Positions 1 through 6,304 of a DNA stretch of 7,497 nucleotides are shown here, piece by piece. Position numbers and translations under genes: made by a program. The DNA is from an uncultured Sutterella sp. (GTDB lineage: Bacteria; Pseudomonadota; Gammaproteobacteria; Burkholderiales; Burkholderiaceae_F), in NCBI GenBank assembly GCA_900554675.1, contig USIM01000040.1, positions 1-7,497 of the forward strand, given 5' to 3'. The stretch's first letter is position 1; the number at the start of each line of letters is the position of its first letter. The notes beneath the pieces were generated by a model, which was given only the letters and a program-made list of their open reading frames with translations, had not been told where the DNA came from and made no database searches.

Positions 1-1
1 A

Positions 2-472
2 GCTAATCGCTACGAAGAATGGTTGGGCGTGCGCTTTGTGCAAGACAATTTCTCGGTTTCTCAATATGGCACTCTTCGAGGGCTTCATTTTCAGTACAGC
101 CATCCGCAAGGAAAACTTGTCACCGTGACATCGGGCAAAATTTTCGACGTGGTGGTGGATCTTCGAGAAGAGTCAGAGACGTTCGGTCAATGGACGGGCG
201 TGATTTTAGATAGCGAGTCGATGCAACAACTCTTTATCCCCGAAGGTTTTGCGCATGGTTTTGTGACTTTAAGTGAAACCGCACACGTCTTATATCGATG
301 CACCGATTACTATCATCCCCAAAGTGAAGCAACGCTTCAGTTCGACGATCCGACCGTGGGAGTGGTGTGGCCTCAGACCGAAAAACGGTTGTTGAGCCCC
401 AAGGATCAGGCCGGATGCTCGTGGCAGGCGTGCTTGGCGCTTTTGCAAAATATAAAAGAGGAAAAGTATTAA
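2..472 (+). CDS. rfbC: dTDP-4-dehydrorhamnose 3,5-epimerase, 3' part (5' end outside window)
   Basis: Cytoplasmic cupin enzyme that epimerises C3 and C5 of dTDP-4-keto-6-deoxyglucose in dTDP-L-rhamnose synthesis for O-antigen or other surface polysaccharide. The frame is open to the window edge, giving 156 visible residues against about 180 in the family, so roughly 20-25 N-terminal residues are missing. Codons before the apparent TTG at 23 already read family-like sequence (NRYEEW), so that TTG is internal. Visible family motifs are VRFVQDN, the TLRGLHFQ stretch with the catalytic His, HPQGKLV with the conserved Lys, the core GKIFDVVVDLR, IPEGFAHGF, the YRCTDYY segment with the catalytic Tyr region, and a C-terminal VVWP...LSPKDQ. 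No other rhamnose gene is visible downstream, so this is probably the last gene of its cluster. The family assignment is secure; the pathway role is inferred from the family. Confidence 0.93.
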   Translation, partial: ANRYEEWLGVRFVQDNFSVSQYGTLRGLHFQYSHPQGKLVTVTSGKIFDVVVDLREESETFGQWTGVILDSESMQQLFIPEGFAHGFVTLSETAHVLYRCTDYYHPQSEATLQFDDPTVGVVWPQTEKRLLSPKDQAGCSWQACLALLQNIKEEKY

Positions 473-535
473 AAAGTCCTACCAATGGAGCCTTCTGTTG
501 ATTTGTATTATCAATTCAAAGTTCCGATAGTTCCG

Positions 536-552
536 TCCTCATCTGATGAGGA
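536..552. repeat. Perfect odd-centred inverted repeat downstream of rfbC
   Basis: TCCTCATC (536-543) and GATGAGGA (545-552) are perfect complements around a single T, so the RNA could form a 7-bp stem with a CTG loop. No T-run follows, so it is not a typical intrinsic terminator. Two copies of GTTCCG lie just upstream (521-526 and 530-535). It could be an rfbC 3'-end structure or a protein-binding site; nothing in the sequence decides between these. The rest of the 473-607 stretch shows no convincing coding frame. Confidence 0.4.
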
Positions 553-607
553 GTGAGCTACTTTCACGCTTTGAAAAGTTTATTGTTGTGTTGTGATGTG
601 AACTGAT

Positions 608-644
608 AAAAAAGGGTTTAGGTTGTTTGAACCCAAACCCCTTT
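608..644 (-). terminator. Rho-independent terminator of the dcuA-like gene
   Basis: On the minus strand an 11-bp stem (plus-strand arms 614-624 and 630-640, 5-nt loop) is complete if one G-U pair is counted. A run of six U residues follows directly (plus-strand A at 608-613). It lies about 40 nt past the stop codon of the minus-strand carrier gene, as expected for its terminator. On the plus strand the same position is an A·C mismatch and the following T-run is only three bases, so it should act mainly in the minus direction. Confidence 0.87.
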
Positions 645-682
645 AGACAGAATGTTCTAGGACATTATTGCTAGTCTATCAA

Positions 683-1984
683 TTAGATAACGATGCCAGC
701 CATTAAGAAACCGAACGGGACTGCAGCGATCAAACCAACGCAGCCCGGGATAAAGAACGGGTGGTTGATCACGTAAGAACCGCTCCACTTGCCCATGTAG
801 GAACCCGTGTCATCGCAAGAAACGGCGAAAGCAGAGGTCGGGTACACGTTCGTGATGTACAAAGCAGAACAAGCAACGAACGAAGCAAGAATCATGGAGG
901 CGTCGCAACCCAAGGAGGCAGCCACCGGCACCAACAAGGCGGAGGTAGAACCTTGAGAGAACAATAAGGCAGACACGCAGAAGAAGGCAACAGCCAAGAG
1001 AGCCGGGTATTGACCCAACAATTCCGTAGCTTGAACCTTAATTTCAGGGATGTACGGCAAAATGATCGTGGAAGACAACCACACGATACCGAGAATCACG
1101 ATCAAAGATTCGTAACCACCAGCAAAGAGCGTGGATTCCTTAATCTTCGTCAACGGAACCTTGCAGACCCAGAACATGACGAGACCGGCCATCAACATGG
1201 ACATCACGATGATGTCACGAGAACCCAACGTGTGACCAATTTGCTTCTTGAACAAAAGCATGAGCACGATAAAGAGCACAGAGCACAAGAAGATGATCAC
1301 AGAGGTCTTGGCGCTAGCAGGCAACGGCTTTTCCTTTTCAGCCGTAGACGTCATGGACACGAGGCCTTGAGCCATACGTTGCTTAAAGATCGGATCATCG
1401 GCCAAGTTGCAGCCTTGGAAGCTCGCAATAACCGTGCTGACGATGGAGCCAAACAATGCAGCCGGCATGATCACCATCAAAGCTTGACCGAAGGACACGC
1501 CCATCGTTTCAACCGTCACCCACATAGCGGCCGTAGCGGCAGAAATCGGAGAAGCGGTAATAGCCACTTGAGAGGCAATCACAGCAGCCGTCAACGGTTG
1601 AGACGGACGAACACCATTTTGCTTAGCCACTTCTTGAATAACGTTCAAAACGGACATAGCGGTAAAGCCCGTACCGGACAAAACCGTCAAAACGAACGTG
1701 ACAGCAGGAGCCAAGTAGTTGATGTACTTCGGATTGTTACGAAGCAAGTTACCGGAGACGCGGACCAAGTAGTCCATACCGCCGGCCACGTGCATCACGG
1801 AGCAAGCGAAGATCACGGTCATGATGATCATGATCACGTCAACAGGAATGAAACCAGGCTTCAAACCGAAACCGAAAACGGCAATGAACATGCCGAGGCC
1901 GCCGGCCATACCGACGCCGATACCGCCTAACTTAGCTGCATACACGATGCAAGCAAAAAGCAGTGCAAAATGAAGAAAAACCAT
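683..1984 (-). CDS. dcuA: Anaerobic C4-dicarboxylate carrier, DcuA/DcuB family
   Basis: Inner-membrane carrier of the Dcu family (TC 2.A.13), which exchanges fumarate, malate, aspartate and succinate under anaerobiosis. The chosen ATG at 1984 gives 433 residues, the length of E. coli DcuA; a TTG at 1996 would add four residues but lacks a Shine-Dalgarno. Many hydrophobic segments span the protein (about 10-12 expected). Family stretches include KLGGIGVGMAGGLG (18-31), NPKYINYLAP (84-93), VAITASPISAA (140-150), a FSQGSTSALLVP segment in the second half, and NHPFFIPG (407-414). Residue 107 after SGT-G is Phe, where from memory DcuA has Asn and DcuB has His, and the usual LPTYP motif is TNVYP, so substrate preference may differ. 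It lies downstream of the LysR gene on the same strand but behind a strong terminator. The family is secure; the A-versus-B label is a best fit. Confidence 0.92.
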   Translation of the reverse strand: MVFLHFALLFACIVYAAKLGGIGVGMAGGLGMFIAVFGFGLKPGFIPVDVIMIIMTVIFACSVMHVAGGMDYLVRVSGNLLRNNPKYINYLAPAVTFVLTVLSGTGFTAMSVLNVIQEVAKQNGVRPSQPLTAAVIASQVAITASPISAATAAMWVTVETMGVSFGQALMVIMPAALFGSIVSTVIASFQGCNLADDPIFKQRMAQGLVSMTSTAEKEKPLPASAKTSVIIFLCSVLFIVLMLLFKKQIGHTLGSRDIIVMSMLMAGLVMFWVCKVPLTKIKESTLFAGGYESLIVILGIVWLSSTIILPYIPEIKVQATELLGQYPALLAVAFFCVSALLFSQGSTSALLVPVAASLGCDASMILASFVACSALYITNVYPTSAFAVSCDDTGSYMGKWSGSYVINHPFFIPGCVGLIAAVPFGFLMAGIVI

Positions 1985-1996
1985 TGGAAAATCCAA
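1984..1996 (-). promoter_or_regulatory. Small hairpin overlapping the dcuA-like start codon
   Basis: On the minus strand TTGGA (1996-1992) and TCCAA (1988-1984) pair around a 3-nt loop, and the last A of the second arm is the first base of the ATG. The arm also contains the only Shine-Dalgarno-like bases (GGA) upstream of that ATG. Folding would hide both the weak ribosome site and the start codon. The stem is only 5 bp and AT-rich, so it is a modest structure. Confidence 0.4.
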
Positions 1997-2007
1997 AAAT
2001 AGAGGTT

Positions 2008-2042
2008 AAAAAAAAATCTTGGACAACGATTCGTGTCCAAGA
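2008..2042 (-). terminator. Strong intrinsic terminator in the leader of the dcuA-like gene (possible attenuator)
   Basis: On the minus strand a 9-bp perfect stem (TCTTGGACA with TGTCCAAGA; plus-strand arms 2017-2025 and 2034-2042) has an 8-nt loop, which can add two more C-G pairs. Nine consecutive U residues follow (plus-strand A at 2008-2016). It could end the upstream LysR transcript, whose stop codon is about 160 nt before it. But the U-run ends only 23 nt before the dcuA-like ATG, too little room for a separate promoter with a normal ribosome site. The carrier is therefore probably transcribed through this terminator, which suggests attenuation. Confidence 0.8.
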
Positions 2043-2104
2043 ATCTCGGGGCAATCTAACACAGTAACTACGCTGAAACAAATATTTACAGCTAAGATTT
2101 ACTA

Positions 2105-2113
2105 CTTATATCA
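2105..2113 (-). promoter_or_regulatory. Candidate extended -10 promoter for the dcuA-like gene
   Basis: The minus strand reads TGATATAAG, an extended -10 (TGn plus TATAAG, five of six matches to TATAAT). No good -35 lies 16-18 nt upstream, consistent with an activator-dependent or extended -10 promoter. Transcription would start near 2098, giving a leader of about 114 nt that contains the terminator at 2008-2042. A second, weaker candidate is TTGTTT (2081-2076), 17 nt, TAGATT (2058-2053), which would begin transcription almost at the terminator stem. Confidence 0.4.
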
Positions 2114-2120
2114 CCCACTC

Positions 2121-2210
2121 TAGGTTAAAGTACCTAATTCCAAGGGTTAACCCCATAGGTTTTTGATTTTCTTGATTTTTTTCTTAGTTAGAAAATTAAA
2201 GGTTAACCTT
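2121..2210. repeat. Cluster of GGTTAA-centred palindromes upstream of the dcuA-like gene
   Basis: AAGGTTAACCTT (2199-2210) is a perfect 12-bp palindrome overlapping the LysR stop codon. GGGTTAACCC (2144-2153) is a perfect 10-bp palindrome. TAGGT/ACCTA (2121-2125 and 2132-2136) is a third dyad containing GGTTAA. A fourth GGTTAA lies at 2004-2009. The two sites at 2121-2153 fall just upstream of the candidate -10 on the minus strand, where an activator or repressor could bind. The protein that binds them is unknown. Confidence 0.4.
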
Positions 2211-3216
2211 GAGACGCGCTTTGATTCTTTTGGGTATGGAAAACTTCGGTTCTATCAAAGTCTTCTCGAGGCGGCAAACCGACAATACCTGCCACGGCTT
2301 TTTCATACATCGCGAACTCTTCTTGCATCTGCAAGGCATACCACTCAAGGAATATGCGCACACGCCGAATGTGCCAATTGCTTCGTGTGGTCACAATAAA
2401 ACATTCTTCTGGTTGCTTCATCCACCCCGGCAAAATGGGCACAAGGCGCCCAGCGACAATGTCTTCGTAAATTTGCACCAAGGGCATATCAACAGCTACG
2501 CCCATGTCGTTTAAGAGTGCCTCACGAATAGCCGTAATGTCCACCATTCTGACCACACGATCCAAAATCAAAGGCACTTCTTGACCACGTCGAACCAGGG
2601 ATTTCGTTTCTTTACGAACGGGGCCTGAGTACACATAAACCGTATGGTTCATAAGATCTTTGGGTAAAAGAGGCATCCCGTGCTTGGCAATATATTCCGG
2701 TGTTGCGACCGGCAAATAAACGTTGCGACCTCGGTTCATGTACGTGAGCCCCGGCAGCGTCGGTTCCCCCGTCAACACCCCGACTTCGCAAAGACCTTTG
2801 GCAATATCGTCTTCTTTCATCCCCACCACAATATCCACAGAAATGTTGGGATAGATTTCCTTGAACTTTGCCAAAAATGGCGTTAAGCGACGCGTGGCAA
2901 ATCCGGGAGGCGCAGACAGTCGCACGTGGCCTTGCATCGCTGCGGCATCGGCCGTCAACGAGTCAATGAGCTGTTGGTGCGTTCTCAAAAGAGGTTCCAT
3001 CCGAGCTAAGGCTTTTTTCCCTGCTTTGGTGAGCTCCATCGGACGGCTGTGATGCACAACCAATGACTGACCAATCCCCTTTTCTAACGCCGTAATGGCT
3101 CTGGAAATCGTTGAGGGTTCCAACTCCAGCGCTTGTGCACAACTGCTCACCGTACCCAACTTGGCAAAAGTGACGAAAATGCGCCATGCAGTCAAATCAT
3201 CTAAACGTGAGCTCAT
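2203..3216 (-). CDS. LysR-type transcriptional regulator
   Basis: DNA-binding regulator with the usual two-part LysR layout. The winged helix-turn-helix is at about residues 5-66, with the pattern FVTFAKLGTVSSCAQAL, recognition helix around PSTISRAITALE (34-45), and the wing ending ELTKAG. A linker helix leads to a substrate-binding-like effector domain from about residue 96 (GHVRLSAPPGF). The ATG at 3216 gives 337 residues; it is preferred over a TTG at 3246 because AGGG lies 9 nt upstream of it, the TTG has no ribosome site, and the candidate promoter would start transcription near 3249. The protein is longer than the usual 300 or so because of a hydrophilic C-terminal tail of about 30 residues. 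It is transcribed divergently from the lyase-dcuC operon across a 185-bp region with a LysR-type box, the classic arrangement for a regulator of its neighbour. The effector is unknown. Confidence 0.93.
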   Translation of the reverse strand: MSSRLDDLTAWRIFVTFAKLGTVSSCAQALELEPSTISRAITALEKGIGQSLVVHHSRPMELTKAGKKALARMEPLLRTHQQLIDSLTADAAAMQGHVRLSAPPGFATRRLTPFLAKFKEIYPNISVDIVVGMKEDDIAKGLCEVGVLTGEPTLPGLTYMNRGRNVYLPVATPEYIAKHGMPLLPKDLMNHTVYVYSGPVRKETKSLVRRGQEVPLILDRVVRMVDITAIREALLNDMGVAVDMPLVQIYEDIVAGRLVPILPGWMKQPEECFIVTTRSNWHIRRVRIFLEWYALQMQEEFAMYEKAVAGIVGLPPREDFDRTEVFHTQKNQSASQG

Positions 3217-3255
3217 CGGTAGAAACCCTAACTTAAAGAAATTCAATTACTTAGG

Positions 3256-3285
3256 AGTGTACATCATCGTAAGAAGAAAACTCAA
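3256..3285 (-). promoter_or_regulatory. Candidate promoter of the LysR gene
   Basis: On the minus strand TTGAGT (3285-3280) and TACACT (3261-3256) are separated by 18 nt. The first matches TTGACA at four positions and the second matches TATAAT at four. Transcription would start near 3249, about 33 nt before the preferred ATG. The LysR box at 3287-3307 abuts the -35, which would allow autorepression. Confidence 0.4.
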
Positions 3286-3286
3286 C

Positions 3287-3315
3287 AGTTTGCATTTTGC
3301 GCAAACTAGTTTTGC
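3287..3315. promoter_or_regulatory. LysR-type operator (T-N11-A box with extra half-site)
   Basis: AGTTTGC (3287-3293) and GCAAACT (3301-3307) form a perfect 7-bp dyad with a 7-nt spacer. Its inner TGC-N7-GCA fits the LysR T-N11-A rule. A further half-site, AGTTTTGC (3308-3315), follows immediately and creates the palindrome AAACTAGTTT (3303-3312). Another CAAACT lies at 3349-3354. The site sits between the two divergent genes and upstream of the lyase start, as expected for the recognition site of the adjacent regulator. Confidence 0.6.
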
Positions 3316-3401
3316 GTCACTTGACTATTCATCCGATCAGGGCTGTGTCAAACTTTAAACACGAAAACTCTTAATCGTCGAATTTCTATGAGGAGAAAAG
3401 C

Positions 3402-4817
3402 GTGAGAGACGAATTTTTCTGGCTCGGCCAAATGAATAAAGCCACGGTGGTGACGAACACCCGTTTGGGTCTTTTGTCCACCGATTTAGCCAAAAAGGCC
3501 GCAGTCGGTATTCAAACGGTGTTGGATTCCGGTGTGGATCCTGAAAATCGCGTAAAGCGCGTCATTCAATTTGAACCGAAGCTCATCGCCGCTGCCGGCC
3601 CCGAAGTAACGGTCATTCATGTGGGTCGTTCCAGCCAAGACATGCACTCGACCTATCGCTCCGCCATGATGCGTGATCATGTGCTTCGCCTTGCCGACAG
3701 TCTCACCACGGTCATGACTCGTTTGATCGAATTGGGTCAAGAACATAAAGACACGATATTGCCGAGCTACACCAACGGGGTGGCCGCACAACCGACCTCT
3801 TTTGCTCACTACCTCTTGGGCTTTCTCGAGGGCTTCAAGCGTGACCACGAACGTTTAGTGGAATTTTACGATCGCTTAAACGTTTGCCCCATGGGCGCTT
3901 GCGTTTTAAACGGTACGGGCTGGCCCCTTGACCGTGACGGTATGGCAACGCGCTTAGGTTTTGATAAGCCCACCCGCAATGCTTTTGACGCCACGCAAAT
4001 CTCCATGACGGATCTTCCGGTTGAATTGGCTCAAATTCAATCGAGCATCGGTCTTCATGTCGGTCACTTCATCGCTGACATCATGACGCAATACGCCCAA
4101 CCGCGTCCCTGGATTTTGCTCGCTGAAGGTAACACCTATGTGTCCTCTGCCATGCCGCAAAAGCGTAACCCCGGTTTGATGATCAGTGTTCGCGGCTATG
4201 CCAGCGACGTGGTCTCTGATGCCATGTCCGTTTTGACGCGTGCTCACAACACCAACACGGGCATGATTGACGGCAAGAGCACGAAGATTCATGCCGGCAT
4301 CATTGATGACACGATCAAGATGCTTGAAAACCTCATGAAGGTTCTCAATTCGCTTGTTATCAATAAAGAACGTGCCATTGAAGAATTAAATCTCGACTGG
4401 ACGGCCAGTCAAGAAATCGCCGACCGTTTGATGCACGACCATAAGGTGCCCTTCCGTATCGGTCACCATGTCGCAAGCAAAATGGTGGGCTACGCACGCG
4501 CCAATGGTATTTTGCCTTTGACCTTCCCCTACGCTGAAATGCAACGCATCTACAAGGAAGTGATTGAAGCCGAATACCCCGAAGGCGATCACACGTGCCC
4601 GATGTCCGAAGAAGAATTCAAGGCTGCCCTTGATCCTCGCGACATTATCAATAATCGTAAGACCTCTGGCTCTGCTGCTCCCAAGGAAGTCAGCCGTATG
4701 CTCGAGGAATTAACAGCCGAAGTAGCGGCATTTAACCTTTGGTCAAAGCAAAAGAGCGAAGCCATTGACGCTTCCATCGCCAGCCTTGACGAAGAATTTC
4801 AATCTTTTCTTAAATAA
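3402..4817 (+). CDS. Argininosuccinate lyase-like enzyme (fumarase/aspartase superfamily), substrate unknown
   Basis: Cytoplasmic, normally homotetrameric lyase of the superfamily that removes a group from a succinyl-type substrate by beta-elimination, usually releasing fumarate. The GTG start at 3402 is supported by GAGGAG 6 nt upstream; the ATG at 3388 meets a stop at once. The 471 residues are close to ArgH length. The three conserved regions are recognisable but altered. HVGRSSQD (73-80) stands where ArgH has HTGRSRND. SYTNGVAAQP (122-131) stands where ArgH has GYTHLQRAQP, so the conserved His is Asn125. VSSAMPQKRNP (247-257) stands for the GSSxMPxKxNP signature, with the catalytic-base Ser248 kept but the Gly replaced by Val. 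The alignable C-terminal half is intact. It is followed after 12 nt by dcuC and divergent from a LysR regulator, which points to catabolism rather than arginine synthesis. I recall similar proteins in Burkholderiales annotated as argininosuccinate lyase; EDDS lyase-like activity is one alternative. Superfamily membership is secure, substrate is not. Confidence 0.9.
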   Translation: MRDEFFWLGQMNKATVVTNTRLGLLSTDLAKKAAVGIQTVLDSGVDPENRVKRVIQFEPKLIAAAGPEVTVIHVGRSSQDMHSTYRSAMMRDHVLRLADSLTTVMTRLIELGQEHKDTILPSYTNGVAAQPTSFAHYLLGFLEGFKRDHERLVEFYDRLNVCPMGACVLNGTGWPLDRDGMATRLGFDKPTRNAFDATQISMTDLPVELAQIQSSIGLHVGHFIADIMTQYAQPRPWILLAEGNTYVSSAMPQKRNPGLMISVRGYASDVVSDAMSVLTRAHNTNTGMIDGKSTKIHAGIIDDTIKMLENLMKVLNSLVINKERAIEELNLDWTASQEIADRLMHDHKVPFRIGHHVASKMVGYARANGILPLTFPYAEMQRIYKEVIEAEYPEGDHTCPMSEEEFKAALDPRDIINNRKTSGSAAPKEVSRMLEELTAEVAAFNLWSKQKSEAIDASIASLDEEFQSFLK

Positions 4818-4829
4818 GCGGAGATATCT

Positions 4830-6191
4830 ATGCTAGCTCTCTTTGCTGTTATCGTCACCGTGATTGCGGGTTGGGCGTTGATTAAACGCTACCAAACGCA
4901 CATGGTGCTCCTTTTCGCTGGCTTGGCAATTTTCCTTGCCGCCATCGCCTTAGGCGAAACCTCTTTCCTTCCGAAGGGTGTGAAGCCCTCCGGCTTTGTC
5001 GGCTTTGACGTGATGGCCCTCTTAAAGAGCATCGGTACGAAGCAAAGTGCCGGGATTGGCTTCCTTATTATGACGGCCGGTGGCTTTGCCGCTTACATGG
5101 ATAAGATCGGTGCAGCTCGCGCTCTCGTGAACGTTGCCGTTAAGCCCTTAGCCATGTTAAAGGCCCCGTACCTCGTGCTCGTGGGTGGTTACCTCGTCGG
5201 TCAAACGCTCGTGATGGTGATCCCGTCTGCTGCAGGTTTGGCCATGTTGCTCCTCGTTGCCTTATTCCCGATTCTTCGTGGTGTGGGCGTTTCTGCCGCT
5301 GCTGCCCCTGCCGTTATCGGTACGTCTGCCGGTATGACCTTGGGACCAGCCGCAGGGACTGCTAACCTTGCTGCTAAGACCGCAGGCCTTGACCCGATTA
5401 TCTACTTCGTTCAATGCCAATTGCCGGTTGCTATCCCCACGCTTATCGCCGTTTGTATTTGCCACTACTTCGTGCAAAAGTACTACGACAACAAAAACGA
5501 TGACGTCTACGCTGAAGCCACCGAAGCCAAGAAGACCGAAGCACCTGAAGTGCCGGTTTGGTACGCCATTTTCCCGTGGTTGCCTGTCGTTTTGATGATC
5601 GTTTTCAGTAAGCTTGTTGTGACGAGCATCAAGATTGATACGGTGGCTGCATTGCTTCTCGTTTGGATCTTGGTTGTCATCGTTGAATTGATTCGCTTGC
5701 GCGATCCCAAGCGTGTGCTCAAGGACGCCGTCACCTTCTTCCAAGCCATGGGTAAGATGTTTGCCGGTATCGTCTCCTTGATCATTTGCGCAGAATTCTT
5801 TGCTAACGCTCTTAAGGTCTCCGGCCTTATCACGATGCTCATCGACTCCGCTCAAGGTGTGGGCGCCGGTATGAACTTCATGACGATCATCTTGACGTCC
5901 ATCGTCGGTTTGGTCACGTTCTTGACGGGTTCCGGTGTGGGCGCTTACTCGAGCTTTGCTGCTCTTGCTCCTGATGTTGCTGCCGGTCTCGGTGGTACGG
6001 TGACCTCGCTCGTGACGCCGATGCAATTTGCTTCCGGTATGTTGCGTGCCATGAGCCCGGTTGCAGGCGTCATCATCGCCGTTGCCGGTGCTGCGGGTGT
6101 CTCCCCGATGGCAATCGTGCGTCGTACGGCCGTCCCGATGTTAGTCGGTATGGTTGTAACCATCATCGCTAACGCTATCTTCTTAGGTTAA
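4830..6191 (+). CDS. dcuC: Anaerobic C4-dicarboxylate carrier, DcuC family
   Basis: Inner-membrane carrier of the DcuC family (TC 2.A.61), which in E. coli exchanges or exports succinate and fumarate during anaerobic growth and is unrelated in sequence to DcuA/B. It has 453 residues against 461 in E. coli, starting at an ATG with GGAG 6 nt upstream. It shows two hydrophobic halves, each with several membrane segments, joined by a hydrophilic charged loop at about residues 216-240. The C-terminal half carries family-like stretches: TGSGVGAYSSFAALAPDV, then AMSPVAGVIIAVAGAAGVSP, then RRTAVPMLVGM near the end. It lies only 12 nt after the lyase gene, so the two are almost certainly co-transcribed, and a strong terminator follows. 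Context suggests it imports the lyase substrate or exchanges its fumarate or succinate product. Family assignment is firm; the transported compound is inferred. Confidence 0.91.
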   Translation: MLALFAVIVTVIAGWALIKRYQTHMVLLFAGLAIFLAAIALGETSFLPKGVKPSGFVGFDVMALLKSIGTKQSAGIGFLIMTAGGFAAYMDKIGAARALVNVAVKPLAMLKAPYLVLVGGYLVGQTLVMVIPSAAGLAMLLLVALFPILRGVGVSAAAAPAVIGTSAGMTLGPAAGTANLAAKTAGLDPIIYFVQCQLPVAIPTLIAVCICHYFVQKYYDNKNDDVYAEATEAKKTEAPEVPVWYAIFPWLPVVLMIVFSKLVVTSIKIDTVAALLLVWILVVIVELIRLRDPKRVLKDAVTFFQAMGKMFAGIVSLIICAEFFANALKVSGLITMLIDSAQGVGAGMNFMTIILTSIVGLVTFLTGSGVGAYSSFAALAPDVAAGLGGTVTSLVTPMQFASGMLRAMSPVAGVIIAVAGAAGVSPMAIVRRTAVPMLVGMVVTIIANAIFLG

Positions 6192-6222
6192 TCTTTTAAA
6201 CATCAACCAAAGACATAGACTT

Positions 6223-6255
6223 CGGCCACCTCGAAAATGAGGTGGCCGTTTTTTT
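6223..6255 (+). terminator. Rho-independent terminator of the lyase-dcuC operon
   Basis: CGGCCACCTC (6223-6232) and GAGGTGGCCG (6239-6248) form a perfect 10-bp G+C-rich stem with a 6-nt loop, followed by seven T residues (6249-6255). It lies about 30 nt after the dcuC stop codon. Confidence 0.96.
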
Positions 6256-6304
6256 CTAATGAAGAGGCAATCGAATTTTCTTTTCGTTGTACTAATTAAT
6301 TACT

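Noticed and set aside
543..580. Hammerhead-ribozyme-like core (CTGATGAG followed by GAAA)
   Set aside because: CTGATGAG and a later GAAA are present, but the stem between them is weak and full of G-U pairs, and I found no matching stems I and III or a cleavage site in the right place.
1010..1930. 306-residue open frame on the plus strand opposite the dcuA-like gene
   Set aside because: It is antisense to a clear carrier gene, is rich in His, Arg, Asp and Gln with no domain, and has no ribosome site; it is the mirror image of a hydrophobic coding sequence.
2163..2176. FNR-like site (TTGAT-N4-TTGAT)
   Set aside because: The two TTGAT half-sites are direct rather than inverted, so this is not an FNR box; it lies in a T-rich stretch where such repeats arise easily.
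3217..3246. Upstream TTG start for the LysR gene adding 10 residues
   Set aside because: It has no Shine-Dalgarno, and the added residues precede the normal start of a LysR helix-turn-helix; the candidate promoter would leave almost no leader.
3321..3349. TTGACT as the -35 of the lyase promoter
   Set aside because: TTGACT (3321-3326) is a good -35, but the hexamer 17 nt later (TGTGTC) is a poor -10 and no better one lies at allowed spacing, so I did not annotate a promoter. An activator-dependent promoter here remains possible.
5262..6026. 254-residue open frame on the minus strand opposite dcuC
   Set aside because: It has the same low-complexity polar composition expected opposite a membrane-protein gene, and no family resemblance.
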